From: Owenia fusiformis
Lineage: Eukaryota > Annelida > Polychaeta > Sabellida > Oweniidae
Direction: 5' to 3'
Length of the DNA: 64,000 nt
NCBI GenBank assembly: GCA_903813345.2
Contig: CAIIXF020000001.1
Location: 8,836,598 to 8,900,597, forward strand
Part shown: positions 14,342-28,800 of the stretch, piece after piece
Numbering within the stretch: the first letter of the stretch is position 1
Layout: each line of letters opens with the position of its first letter
Notes under the pieces: generated by a model
Databases searched by the model: none
The model's input: the letters and a program-made list of their open reading frames with translations, nothing else
What the model was told of the DNA's origin: nothing
Translations under genes and position numbers: made by a program

Positions 14342-17300
14342 CACTGATATATACATACTACATGGTTATGAATAAGTGGAACCAAATAAAAGTAACTTAC
14401 CAGCGATGTCTATCTTGATTATGACTTTTTATACATCTATAATATGATATGATCAGACTACACCTTATTGATTTACAACTAGCCAATGGCAGGAATTCAT
14501 AAGCTGACAACTAGCCATCCAAATATTGACTTTTATGTTTGGTCTTTTGCCTCTAGCAAGGCCATTATCCAAAAATTAATTTACCCGATAAATCAATTAA
14601 TAAAAAATGAAATTAATGTGTAAAATTTGCAAATAACTTTTTTCTTTTTTGGCCATGTCCATTTTCTAAATCAGCTGAGGAAATATATTAAATTAAATTA
14701 AATATTAAAGGCTTCGTTCTCAACTAAGTCAACTACACTCTTTCTAGAAACAATCTACCGGTAAATAGAAAAACTTATTCACTATAAAGCACCATCTTTA
14801 TCTGTTTAAAGAGTACAGAATCGACTTCACATATGTTTGTATTGGTACTGTATGTACTGTAAAATCTACCAGATTCATATGTGATTCAAAATACAACAAT
14901 TTATTTATTTATTAGCCTTATCTCCACATTTAATTTGCAAAAACAAAATGAACATGATGCCCTCTTGGTATATTAAGCTTAATGGTGGTGACAGTGCTTT
15001 CCAAGCACTGTGTTACATTCAGTACCATCATATAATAACTATCCTGCCTGAGGTAATTGAAAATGATACACAAGTTTGTGGTTTAGAGAAGGGACTAATT
15101 GTACTATATATTAGTCAAGGAGGGTGGACTCCCATGATTACCTCATGATATTTGTCAAGTGACGTCCAAAGAAATTTGACTTTATATCAAAGTAAATACC
15201 GTATAAAAGTAATCTAAACTTGTGTTAGGTAGTCAAACCATAAATCACAATGAAAATTTAAGTGATAAAATAATACCGGTAATTGAAATTAGTTTTTTTG
15301 CTGAAATAAGATTTTTTTATACCCTGAAAAGCTGGATACCAAATACAAAACCCCTAGATTTGCTTACCTTTGAGCAATGTTCAATCCTGAGTTGTGCTAT
15401 GTTGGCTGAGGTAGTATGTCAATGGATGGTGCTTTTGGTACACTTTCCTCACATCATGTCTGTAACAACAAGGCCATGCTTACTATCACATATTTATCCA
15501 TTAGGTAATATTATGTAATCTGTTGATCAAGCACAAATAAAACACAAATAAAAAATTATAAAGATATTCAATGTCTGGGATATCACTATAATGAAAAAAT
15601 TGGGCCAAACATTTTTAGGGGCCTATAAGTGGGCCTACTTTTTGGTTTAAGGGGCCGAAAGTTTTTTCCGCATTTTTTACTTGTGCGTTCCAAAATCTTC
15701 CCCTATCGAACATTGACTTGTTTAACCCAAGATTAGCATTATAGGTTCAATGAACTATGCTTTGTACATAGTAATTATTCACCTCTTTTGACCACCCTGT
15801 AAATATTATCTATATTGTCCATTTATCCAAGTTACATCACATATAGATATTTTCATAATTTGATTTCCCATATCAGGTTAGCCTAGACATGGCTAAAGGT
15901 AATCATGATTAGTATTACAATCATCACTTGTACTTGTATTGGTACATTAAGATGATGGCGATCTAGCTTATTTCAATGTGCAATAATAACAAGAGGTAAT
16001 CTAAAATATGAACACTTCTGCCAATTTTCATACATCTGCACTTTAAAATTTGAAGTCTTTTTCCGAGCTATAGAATTTTGGGCTTCTATTTTCGTTAGAA
16101 TTTCTAAAGATCTCAAACTCTCTGATAAGGACAATCCATATGTTTTCTCAAAATCGCAGGAAGATCTTAAGATTAACAATTACATTTTTAATGAACCGGA
16201 GAAAACAAAAGGAAAAGATTTTAACTTTAAATTTTTAAGAAAAAATCTTTAAGACTTTTTGTCAAGCGCCAAACGAGTGTAGCACACATAGCTTGGCAAC
16301 ATGGTTGGAGCAGAAACACTTGGTACTTAACAGCTTTAAAATCTACTTAGTTTTTAATTAATATTTTAGATCTTTTTTCATAGACTAATACGCAACATGG
16401 TCATTAACATAAATATCACTTGTTTTTAACGAATATTTGGGGCCGAACGGGGATTAGCTGGCCGAATATTCAGTATGAGAATTTACTATTCGTTTCAGCC
16501 CTAATTCCTACACCTGCACATGTTATTTTTTGGTACAGAATAAACTTTAAGTATGAAGGCATGTGTCATAGATCCCGGCCAGATTCTTTTGTAATAGGAT
16601 CAGTAGCTCAATGAATATTCCTCCAGATGAGACACTAAAAACATTTCAAAATTTTAAATGACGATTGTGCAGCCTTATCCCGTGCCAGGACTATAGTCCT
16701 GTAACGAGCGCATTCTTTTGCCTGTACAATTACAACTTGGGAGAATTATCTACGCCCCTTACACTTAAGATACCTACTTCAATAGATTCCTGGGTATTTT
16801 AGCATTCTTTTCGTGTAGATGAATCCACACTTGTCTGGGTATATCGGCAGAACAAAGAAATTTTCGTTTTTGATCGCAATATTTGCGTGTAATATTTAAC
16901 TTATTCCAACCGTCAAATTCCTCCATTTTTGGTACTCCAAGCGCATGCGCTAAAAACCGAACCTAAAAACGAACCTGGCGCAGATTGCCTCTCATACAAA
17001 CAAGTGTTCTTAACTTTATATTCAAGTATTTTACTCTTATGGATGCCACTGGATTAATCAGCAGTGCTCAGAGGTTACAAGTAAGACCTGCAGATGACTC
17101 TTAGGTGAGTAACCATGTAATCTATATCGGGATTGCCTTAGAATTGTGTGTGTTTTGGCGGGAGACTAAATCGGCGCGCATGCGCAGTCAATCGTTTAAT
17201 ATTCGAATACCACAAAATGCCATTCGAATATCACCTCAGATCTATTTGCAACCGAATACTCGAGTATTCGTTTCACCCCTAGTAGGAATGTTGTTTCATG

Positions 17301-17985
17301 TTTGGAAATATTGAAAATCCTGTGAAAAAACAAAAACAAAACAAAATATAAGATCATATTTAATGTTCTTCCAATCTAAATTTATCATCTTTAGCTTACC
17401 TGATGAGTTAGAACGTTCACTAATGTTGATAACTTGTTATTGTTGTGGCTAATCATATCAATACTCATGGGATTGTAACTAAATTTGCAGAAAACAAACC
17501 AAAACAATTTTCACCACTATATGCTCTGTGATCTGATTGGTCATTTGTAAAGACAGCGACCTCTTTTGAGCATTTCTCCTGAGGATGAATATTTTATATC
17601 ACGAGATACAGTATCATAGTCCATAGTCACGAAATACAACATGAAAATTCAATAGTCAGTAGACTCAGTCGATACCCATCGAGCTCTCTCTCCATCTTTC
17701 GCTGTAGGCCACAACATAGTAATATGTGGCTGGAACAGAAAAATATTCATTGGTAAATGGTTTCAGTAGCAACAACATATACAGTTTTGAGGAATTACCC
17801 TGACGGGAAGAAGTGCTTATCGCATCCTACGACCCCAGTAGTAAGCGACGATGGCAATTACTGAAATTTTTACATGTAGATAAGTTCAGCATGGATGAAA
17901 TTCGCCAAAGTAAAGCTGTATGGTATGAAGATGCGAAAAGATTTTCATTCCTATATCCATGTTTTCTTTTATTAATAAACTTTAT
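14342..17985. other. Intergenic DNA with fragments only
   Basis: No supported gene. Stretches near 16440-16508 and 17215-17282 carry 'CGAATATTCG' and 'ATTCGTTTCA.CCCTA', which look like MITE ends, but I could not pair them into a complete element. Open frames such as 14948-15148 and 15222-15518 show no family features. Confidence 0.4.
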
Positions 17986-18069
17986 TCATTAAATTAAAAC
18001 ATTAATATACTTTAAATGGTACTCACAAGTATACAGAACTTATTGGTTATAGATTTTACTTTTCTTAGT

Positions 18070-19130
18070 TTCCAAAGGATTGGTATCGATATGGTGAACT
18101 TTTTGAACACCGTTTCTCTAAACCAGTCATCAAAAAATACTAAAAATTTACACATCATCAATTAAATGGTCATCTTTTGAATGGTAACAATATCTCTCAA
18201 TATTGTAATATTGCAAAGGAAATTTTGGTTGATTTTAAAAAAGTATCTTGTTAATGAAATAAAAGGTTTATGTTAATTTTTATCTACATATATCCAGTCT
18301 CCGAGCCTTTCGTCCAGTGCCATCCGTACCTCCTGTGCCTTAGTAGTGAAGGTACGCAACGAACGAAATGAATTTTGAGAATGACATATATCTTGAGGGG
18401 TTTTGTTTTAATTTTTTGAATACTTTTTGTTAAATCAACCAAAATTTCATTTGTATAACTATACTATTGAGAGGTCTAAGAAAATGTTTTATATGCTATT
18501 TCGTTCCAACAAGGTTTGGAAAGACATTTTATTTCATTCTCAAGAACTGGTAGAGAGGAACAAAAAACTTACTCGAGTCTCTAGCTTACAGCTAGACGAA
18601 ACTTCATTGATTTCGTATGTACTGTGCTACACGCACCTACACGCACCTAGAACTCATTTTTAATAAATTTTATAAATATTTTTAAGAATATTAATCATAT
18701 TTAGGATGAAGCGTTGCTTGTCTGGATTTAGATATTTCAAAATTTCATTTCGGAGTTTGACACATGGTGAAATTTTCTCGCTGTAGCTAAAAATGGCTTC
18801 CGGTTCTGGACGTGAATAACATTTGAAATTATTCTCGCTTAAAGAAATCAAATATAACAATAGATTCAGACGGGGATGTGAGCTGATGTTCTTCAAATCT
18901 ATACATAAAGGTATATTTCATATTATTATGCCATATTTACTGTGCGTGTGACACAATGATTTACAATATTTATAATACTAAGGCAGCTCAATCTTCCTCC
19001 TCAAAGCCGGAATATAGAGAAGGCTTTGGACCGAAGTAACAAAAAACAATTGCACTAAAAAACAAAAAATGTTTGCATTAAATTGTTGTCAATCAGTCAA
19101 CATTACATAAAGGACCCTGTTTTTTACAGA
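18070..19130. repeat. Dispersed palindromic repeat, copy 1
   Basis: Segments 18070-18260, 18395-18560 and 19040-19130 match, in order, a second copy at about 44170-44815, including 'GAACTTTTTGAACAC', 'GGTCATCTTTTGAATGG' and 'GTCAACATTACATAAAGGA'. Within the copy, 'TTTTGGTTGAT' near 18230 is complemented by 'ATCAACCAAAA' near 18440, so it can fold back. It is probably a MITE; open frames inside it are not genes. Confidence 0.65.
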
Positions 19131-19763
19131 ATGTTTTCAATAATTGGTTTAAGAGAAAAACATTGTTGAATTCGGTTTCAAACCCAGAGACATATAAACC
19201 TATCATGTCTCTGGTTAAACCATGGGCTCCCCCCCCCCCCCCATGGTTAAACACAAGTTGGTTTCTTTGGCATCTTGACACTGGTGTCAAATCTCATGTT
19301 ATTAATTTGTTATATTTTTCATAACACGATAATATACACACTAACACTGTGACTAAGATGAGGAAATGTCTATTCTTCATCGTGGAAATACAGGATGGGT
19401 TTATAACATCCCACTCATGATCTGAGGTGAATTGTTTACACCCTATTTACTTTCACTTTCGGTTACGCCCCCTTTTGTGTAAAACTTATTTTCGTATGTC
19501 GATAAATCAAACAAATGCCTAATAAATGGAAATTAATAAATACAAAAATGATATATACGACACCTTCAAATATTTTAGATAAGATGAGATAAACTTTGAT
19601 GCAATGAATAATCTGATTTAGTCCAACTACCTATTATGTTCTTGCATACGAAACAATTTCATTTGTAGCTCTACCTATACCGGCCAATCAAACATAACCA
19701 CTTTGACCTACTTTCTATTCACGTGTGTACTCAATTAGATAAAAACCCGGTTTGTTTGGAATC

Positions 19764-19872
19764 ATGGCCAGTAGTAGTAAAAAGCGATGTGTCGTACCAG
19801 AGAACATGTCTGTTGGATTCATAGGAGCAGGAAGAATGGCTCAGGCCATGAGCAGAGGGTTCATAGAGTCTG
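19764..19872 (+). CDS. PYCR: PYCR exon 1 (start codon, first half of Rossmann fold)
   Basis: Encodes [16 protein letters not shown] followed by the GxGxxx dinucleotide-binding loop, and ends ...ESG split after the first base of the Gly codon (donor G|GTAACT). It is 109 nt long. Confidence 0.9.
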
Positions 19873-22800
19873 GTAACTAGATTTTAGAGCTTATTCTTCT
19901 TTTTAAATTAATTTTCTCTTTCTGATTTGTTGTTTTGATACACAGAAAGTAAGTATTCTGTGCTTATTGAGTCGAGGCTTGCTCTATTTATTTTTCCTTC
20001 TAGACGAATTCCTTTGGTTTTGATAGTGATAGAAAATGGTAATCTTTACCTATTTCAAAGGCTAGACTGATCTGATTATTCAGCCTTTGCTCCCCAAATG
20101 TTATCCGCCTAGTAATCTTAGGCTACACACAGAAAACTTTCAGGTGCTATGCAATCGAGACTGCTATTTTTATCGATCAAGGTGGAAATTTTATCTGAAA
20201 ATGAAATGGCGGTTTTACAGTTTTAGGTCGCGAAATTTGTCTTCTAAATCCCCGGGGATTTGACCCGGGACTTTTGATATGTTTCGTTCGGCGTAAACAA
20301 TAATTCAAAAAGGGCCTAAAATGTCTAATATTTTGAATTGGCTTATTAGGCCAACAAAGGCAAGAAGTGTTGACGATTATGATATCCTACAAATTGAAGT
20401 TGAAAAAGCCATACAAGAATATTCAAATAAATGCCCTAAACGTGGGAAATACAAACATTATTCGGATTCTGAACGGGCTAAAATAGCCAGATACGCATTA
20501 ATTCACGGTAATCAGAAGGCGTCAATACAACTTGTGTAATCCGCCAAATGTCATCAACTCAAATCTGCGAAATTGCAATTTTGAAAAATCGCGAACTTTT
20601 ATAGCGTCGAAATTTACCAGGAGTACAGTATTCTAAAAAGGAGAAAATTCAGTGACCTACAGTTTTTGTACTTTCTAAAAGTAGGTCATCAAATTTCCTA
20701 AACTTTCATACAGTAGAAAGTTGTTAAAAATGATTTACCCTCAACTTATAATCTAAGTATATCATGTATTCATTGTGGAAAACTGATACAATGTATGAAA
20801 TGGGTTGTGTAAAAAATAACATGGGACTCCCAATTAGAAACCTATTAATTTATGAACATACAGTTTTACGTTATGGCTTCTTATTTGTAGTCCTATTTTA
20901 TTTTCAGTTACACTAACTCAATACATATATGGTCTACATCTCTCCGTTTACCTATATTATTAGGCGAGCAATAAATATCCAAGATATTTAAAAAGAAAAT
21001 TTATATTAACCTGTAATTTTTGTACAAAGTAGGTCATTGAATATTCTTAGTTTTCTTATTAAATTATTTACCCTAAACTATTACTCTACTTCCTTAACTA
21101 ATAATATAGGTACATTTCTTTACTTGTGCAAAACTGAAAGATGCAGACTATGTATTGAATGATATGTCCTTTAAAGTAACATGGAACTCTCATTATGAAG
21201 CCAATAATGCTTCTGAACACACAGAACTACCTTAAACTGAATAGACTTGGTATCATTCTCATAAGGACAAAGAATAATTTGTGTTTTCCTTGAAATAAAT
21301 CTTAAAAATCTCAAAGAGGTATGGTCTCCATGTTGAATAATTTGTCCTATTAAGATTTCAAGATTTCTGTTGTGACATGTTGATAGTTTTTCATATGTCA
21401 TCTCGACTGAATTATTCATATGATTGGCCAATTCAGCCTCCTCCCCTCCCCTGATAAAGTAGGTCACCTTGTTCCTTCTATTTATTGTATTGAATCCTCA
21501 AAAAGAGAAAGGGCTTTGATAAAATAGCAATTTTTGTTATTTCATACAATCAGTTGAATTAGCTGTAGTCTACTGGCTGTTCAACTTATTAATAAAAAAT
21601 CAATGTTAAGTATCTACATGTATCTGAAAGAATATTTTAATTTTAATAAAATGTTAGATCCCATTCAACCTACAAGCTGACACATTTTCATCATCCTTTC
21701 AGTAGTAGGAGTTTCCTCAGGTCAATTGGTGCAGATGTTGTTATGACGGAAATGTGTTTTACGTCTGTGGCTGATGCAATATTTCATAAACCACAACTCG
21801 TCTTGCTTTATTTGTTGTAAATGATCTATGGCAAATATGATATACCCTTTGTTGCATTTGAATAGGATGAAAACGTCACGTTTATTGTCAATTGATGTGT
21901 TTTTTATGAACCTGTTTTTAGCTAAAAATGTAAAATTGCCTATGAAGTATGTGTTTTTTGTATTCCATTGACAGGAGAAGCAAGGGATGCTAATACTATC
22001 AATTTCTACCACCTTTATTCAGATCAGTATAACGTGTCGACACCTTCGTCTCCTCGAGCTTTGACTTTCCAGAGTACCCAACTTGTCATGATAAACAACA
22101 TAAAACAAAACTTGCATTCAATAAAACTTATCTGCAATGAACAGCTTTAGAATGTATTTGTGTGAAGGTCGACCACAAATTTTTTACTGGTCTTAATATC
22201 AGCTTCCAGGTATGACATTTTTTACAGTGACTGTCACGTAGATTCCAGGTATTTTTAAGTCAGAATAATAGGCAAAAAATAATATATTTATGAATCAGTC
22301 ATATTAATACTGAATATTGCCCAGAAAATGTCATTATGTATTTGAGTCCTGTACAGTATTTATAAACTGTCCAAAAAATTATATTTGATGTTTGACAAAA
22401 TTTTCCTGAAATGAGCGAATTAGCATCTATCCTCACTTCTGAGCTGCAAGGCTATTATTTATTTGAACTGTCTAATCAGAATGTCGCTGGGACCAGCTAA
22501 ATCTGTTTGCATTGGGAGTTGTGTAGATAGAGGTTATTTAATGGGAGGGATGGAATATGGATTTTATTCCGAGGGAAAATATGATATTGGCCAAGGAAAA
22601 TATCATACTGACCGAGGGCGATAGCCCGAGTGTCAATATGATATTTTCTGAGGCCAATATCATATTTTCTCAAGGAATAAATCCATATTCCATCACGACC
22701 ATCAATAACCTATTTATTTCATAATATTTTTTTTCAATTTTTGTATGTCATCATCCAATGATTGTGACATAAAATTATACAATTTATCATATAACATTTT

Positions 22801-25800
22801 CAACTTTTATTATCAAGTTTTACTTAAAAATATAAATAATTTATAACAATAAAATGGCTCATAATATGGCAAAATAAACACAATATCCTTTGTCACAGTA
22901 ATAGACGTAAACTAGATGATAATAATTTCAATAATTTCAATTTTCCAAACGATTTTTTTACTTCCTGTAGAGATGTGCTAGACGAAAAGCGTAAAACTCA
23001 AGAGAAATTACCGGGAATATTTCTGATACGGGATCTGATACGGGATTTTTGCTGATACGGGATCTGATACGGGATTTTGGCTGATACGGGATCTGATACG
23101 GGATTTTTCAAATAACACTTTTATTCCCTGTTATTTTCCCAGGGAAAACATGTTATTATGGAATAAATTATTTGTATTTACTTGATCGTTCAGATTAACT
23201 GTACCATATTATATCAGGGTACCTCATTTGAGAATGTCACATTGGGAACATATTTTGAGCACTATGCTACTGCATGACAGGATCCAAATTCCAAAAATTA
23301 AACTTTGTTCCATCTACTTATTTAGCTTGGACTTCAGCCTTGTACCTTTCAGTGCATGTTTTTCAAACTTGAAAATGACATCATTCAATTACTCAGATGC
23401 GAGTAGGTAGTCACCAGTTTCGCCACCAGGCGGCTGATTCGGGGGAATTAACATGGCAGGGTATTAGAAATTTCCCTTAAACTTGAATATGCATTAGTTT
23501 TAGTGGTTCGCTTTTCATATTGCCTTTATGTATCTGATAGTTATACAAATTAAAATATGTCCAGTAAAAGAAAATATTATCTACCCAACACAAGAAAAGA
23601 TATTTCACTTTTTGTGGTTTTACAACATGGAGTCTATGGGCAATCTCCCCGACCTAGAAGTCATATTTTTAAAGAAAATTCAATTTTCAAAGTTGATAAA
23701 CTCTTTTCAAAACCACATTTCTAAATGTAATTTTGCAATTTTTAATGACGTAAATCAAGATTATTTCTACTCGCATCTGGGATATTGCATTGAAATTAGT
23801 CCAGATTATTTTAAAACTTTTCTTGCATTTACATTTTAGGCTTTTACATTAGGCATTTACATTTTAGGTACAAGCTTTTTTTAAGGGGGAGTTGTCATTA
23901 TTGTTTATCCCCGGGAAATCCATTCCCGGAGGTGAGCTTTGCTTAGAAATTTTGATCGAACATTGTATACAAATTTGAGCCCTGTTTTCTCCAAAATGAG
24001 ACCTAAAAATGTCCATTTTGAGGTCTGCAGTCAAAATAGGTAATGGAATTTGTTGATTATTTATCTGAACATTAGATTGGTCGGTACAGATTTTACTTTT
24101 ATAAGGTACTAATTAAAGATTCTGACATTGTTTTTTTTAATAGTACATCTCTAAAAATCCCAAGAGATAAAGCACGATGAAACAGTTTATAGTGTTTTAA
24201 TGTTTACAATTGCAAATATCTTATCATAAATAATATCAAATAAAACCAATAATATGAGGGGTGATCAATAAGTAATGGACTTTTTTTATAGATCAATCCC
24301 TTTGATTTTCCTACCAGTGATACATTATTCAATTATCTATCAATTCTGAAGATTTGAATACAAAATATATAATACATGTTGATATATCCTTATTTCCGTG
24401 AAGGAGGTACAGGTACCCCGGGACCAACATTTACTTCGCATATTAGCCAGTTTGGCAAATTTCAGTAAGATTTCAACTTTTTATATGCAACAAGTGTTGT
24501 GTTGTTTAAAATATTCTGCTGACTGGTAACACATAAACAGAAAGCATTGTGATATTAGAGTGTTGTATGGAAGGGGTTTGCAGGTCAATTTGAGAAAGCA
24601 TTGTGGAAGAAGGGGTTGGTGAGAGAAGGGAACACATATGGACAATGCACCTGCCCACAGATCTCAAAATGTTCAGAAAACAATATCCCTGGACCTCAAA
24701 ATTGAGCCCTTGGCCAATGCACCATATTATCCAGATCTGCTCACGTGTGACTTATTTATTTCTATACTACTTATTATCCCATCGAACAAAGTTCGGAGGG
24801 ATATAGGGAACGCCTCCGTCCGTCCATGCCTACGTCCGTCCGGCCAATAACTCAAATACCGTTGGCCCGATTTTGTTCATATTTTGTACACATATACCCT
24901 ATGGGAGTAGAAGTTCTGCTAAAAAGCCGATTTTCAAAATGGCCGCTCATTTAAAAATGGCGGCCATTTTAGTGCTGATTTTACAGTAATTTAGGTGCAT
25001 TATGTAAAACTGTGATAGTATTATGTTTTAAGTTTAAAAAAATTATATAGGACATTGATAAACCTAGAAATGTAGAAATTAAAATAGCACATGGCAGCAA
25101 TCTTGAAAAATGGCAGCCTTTACTCGTTATTTTACGATTTTTGCTGTAACTCAAGAAGTATTGGAGCGATTTTGTTCATATTTGGTATGTGAATACTATA
25201 AGCATGGCTCACTGTCTAATGACACTTTTGGTAGGAGGCCATTTTGAAAATTTGCCACCATTTTGAAAAGTGGTCGCCATTTTAACATATTTTACTTTAA
25301 CTCAAAAAGTAGTGGAGCGATTTTGTTCATATTTGGTTTGTGAATACTATAAGCATGGCACACTGTCTAATGACATTTTTGGTAGAAGGCGGCCATTTTG
25401 AAAAAATTAAATGGCAAAATCGCTCCAATACTTCTTGAGTTACAGCAAAAAATCGTAAAATGACGAGTAAAGGCCACCATTTTTCAAGATTGCTGCCATG
25501 CATATTAAAGTATTTTACTGTAACTCGAAAAAAGTAGTGGAGCGATTTTGTTCATATTTGCCATGTGAATACTATAAAAAAAAGCATATTACTTCTTCTG
25601 ATGACAAAAAAATGGAATTTGAAAAATGGCCACCATTTAAACGTATTTTACTCGGCCTTTACTCGTTATTTTACGATTTTTGCTGTAACTTGAAAAGTAT
25701 TGGAGCGATTTTGTTCATATTTGGTATTCGAATACTATTAGCATGGCACACTGTCTTATGACACTTTTGGTAGAAGGCGGCCATTTTGAAAAATGGCCAC

Positions 25801-28800
25801 CATTTTAAACTATTTTTTTTACTATAACTCGAAAAGTAGTGGAGCGATTTTGTTCATATTTGGCATGTGAATACTATAAAGCATATTACTTCTTCTGATG
25901 ACAATTTTCTTATGTGTGTTATTTTATGATATTTGCTATATGTTTTGTTTGTAAAAATGCCAGCTATTTCTGTTCGATGGGATTCGCTACGCTTTGGCGT
26001 TGCCGTTGTTCTGGTTTCTATAGAGAAAGGACGCCGGTTTATTGACATTGACGAAATAAAACAACCCGTGCAACTGCATCTTGCTACCATGTCAGAGAAT
26101 GGATTCTGCCTTGTCTCACAATCTTGAGTTAAGAGGATGAGGAATTATGTACATTTAGCACTTGATGGAACCTATGTAGAGGGCCCTGTAGAATGAATGT
26201 GGCATGAATACCACACAGTGATGATAAAATATTCAAAATCAACTATGGCATAACAAAATGGAGTAATTCATGACCATAATGGTTTGTTTTGTTCAGCCTG
26301 CATTCAACTACATTGCATGTTAAACACGCTAAAATAGCTTCAGAATGTTTGACGTCATGTCGGTCCCGGGGTACCTATACATCCTTCATGGAAATAAAGA
26401 TATATTGAAATATATTACATGTTTTGTTTTCAAATCTTCAGAGTTGATAGATAATTGAATGATGTATCACTGTTAAGAAAATCGAAGGGATTGGTCTATA
26501 AACAGCATCTGTGTAAAAAAGTGTCCATTACTTATTGATCACCCCTCGTAGTAAAAGGATTATTATGCAAAGTGCAGGCTCCAAAGTGCTGATTCCAAAG
26601 TACTATGATTCCAAAGTACAGTATTAGATTAAAGTAGTTGGACTTTACTTGCATATGTAGGTTAATGTCATCAAAACTTGTTTTATACCTAGATATTGCC
26701 CTTTGTTCTGTAAGTCCCTAACTTTAGGATACTGTAATCAAGACATGACCTGAAAAAGTCTCCGTGTCCTCTTGAACAAGATAATGGATAAATGATAAAA
26801 TTTAAAATGGGTGCCTAGATGACATAGACAAAGTGACTTTATTTGACGCCAACATAATTAATTTTCTTAATGGTGCCTGGTGGATAGAAAGTATTATTGG
26901 CCAGGAATTCAGTATGGCATAATTCAAAGCAATATAGAAATGTCCCACCCCATGTATTGAGTATTTAGAGAAATGAAATTTTTATATATACAGGGTGGTA
27001 AAAAAAACTGGAAATCCTTACACCAATTTCCTAATATCTTTGTCATTTTAAGAAATAACTTTGCACATTTGTACATCACTCAATTTCTCCACTGCCTACC
27101 TTATTTCATGACCATCAGATTGATAGTCACAGTGTTGCAGCACTTTAAAGAACATTCCTGGTGGCCACTATCTTGCGCTGTAGACCAACCTGCACATGTT
27201 GTCCAAAATGTCCCTACCTATGGGGATATGGCAGAGATAGAGTGTATAAGGATGACCTCAGGACAATTGTAGACCTCAAAAGTGAGATCATTTGTATCAT
27301 TCAGGCCATTCCTACTGAGGAATGCATTCGGATCATTAACAACTGTGCAGGTTTGTCTACAGCGCGATGATGGCCAAACCTGAAGAATGTTGTTCAAAGT
27401 GCTATAAAATTGTGACTATCAGTCTGATGGTCATGAAAATGGTAGGGTTGTAGGAAAATTAATGGTTTACAAATGTGTGAAATATCAGGGAGTAGTTTCT
27501 TAAAATGACAAAGATATGAGGAAAAGGCAGGGTTTCCATTTTTACCACCCTGTATTATATCCAAATAAATGATATATGTAACTACTTTATGTTTCTTTCA
27601 TAGCTGGGCATTTTCATCAAATAAAAACAGTTTTTATGTCACCTCCAAAAAAACATAAAAATTTAATCACTGCCTAATGTTCTTATGTTTGTGTTTGCAG
27701 GAATGATACGTGCCAACAACATAGTTGCTAGTGACCCTGATGCCAGTATGCTAGGGTTTATACAGGTAATTGAGCCATGATAAATAAATATTTAAAACTT
27801 TAAAAATAATCAATCAAAAGTCTAGGTACCTAACTTTTTTTCATAACAATGATTGTTTGTGGTTTGGCTAGCAAATGTGTGACATCTTGTTATTTGATGC
27901 TTTCCTGCCATGTTATTTTTGAAGCATGGCCTCACATTTTCCCAAGTTCCAAGAAGCCACATCTTTACTGCACATGAAACTCATTAAAATATACAAAGGA
28001 GGAGGGAAAGTATCGCAACAGATTTCGGACAGTGCATATGTTAGGCCAATGCATTATCTCCAGGAAGAGCACTCATAGAGACTTCGACTTTGGAACAGGG
28101 AAGATGCAAACAACCTACACACATGTTTTTTAAACCCTTTAAAGGAATAAGTGATTCCTTGTTTTTTTCAAAGATATCCATTATGGGTGACCAAAATTAG
28201 CTGAAATCAATGGATCGCACAAGTTTTTCTAATGGGAAAATAACATGGGAAATATTGTTTTCCACTTTATCGAAGAGGAATTACTTAATATTCCTTAAAG
28301 GGGTCTAACTGTGTCTTAAAATGCAACATATTGATGCAACAAAAATTGAAAAAGCAGGGATGGAAGGGGTTGAAAATCAGGACAACATTTCAGACAAAAC
28401 ATGTGAGTAGGTTGTTTGCATCTCACTTGTTTCAAAATCTGGAGATAATGCATTGGCCTAACAGATCCACCTGTTTAAATCCTCAGAAAATAGCCAAAAT
28501 CCAACATATGACTTTCCAAAATCTGTTGCGATACTTTCCCTCCTCTCAAAAGTTAGTTATCTAAAATGTGATTGTTTGAAAAAGTGCTATATTGTCATTG
28601 TCTTGTGCTTGGTGTGAACTTTTTACAGATACAAGGGCAGACTAACGCCAAGATCTGTTATGGTTTTCTTTGGGCATGCTTGGTAAATTGCACGGGGCCA
28701 TTTAGCTCTTCAGAGTGTGATATTTATCATTTTGGGTCTTGTTCCATATAATATTGCACTGTGATCCTCTGAGTGTTAATTTTTTTTAGGTGTGATTAAC

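Larger units (their letters stand above)
24255..26548 (+). mobile_element. Mariner-like element, degenerate, interrupted by another repeat
   Basis: TIRs read YGAGGGGTGATCAATAAGTA at both ends with TA on each side (24253-24254, 26549-26550); inverted similarity extends about 170 bp inward. Inside, on the + strand, a transposase relic is readable: [14 protein letters not shown] at about 24638-24679 and [13 protein letters not shown] shortly after, the conserved acidic motifs of mariner DDD transposases. The C-terminal part (GRRF...DEIKQPVQ, and [11 protein letters not shown] near 26160) resumes only after a 1.25-kb insertion. Frameshifts and stops show it is dead. It sits in PYCR intron 1. Confidence 0.88.
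19873..27700 (+). other. PYCR intron 1 (7.8 kb)
   Basis: Bounded by GTAACT and TTTGCAG. It contains a transposon ORF relic (20321-20539), a palindromic MITE (22531-22710), a GATACGGGAT tandem array (23025-23106), a mariner relic with a nested repeat (24255-26548) and a deleted Tc1/mariner element (26991-27552). The remainder, including 20540-22530 and 23110-24254, shows nothing I recognise. Confidence 0.85.

Noticed and set aside
19215-19250. Long C run within 'AACCATGGG...CCATGGTT' and other C or G runs (7811, 34485, 50338, 58510)
   Set aside because: Homopolymer tracts with chance palindromes. No regulatory or G-quadruplex role can be argued from them alone.
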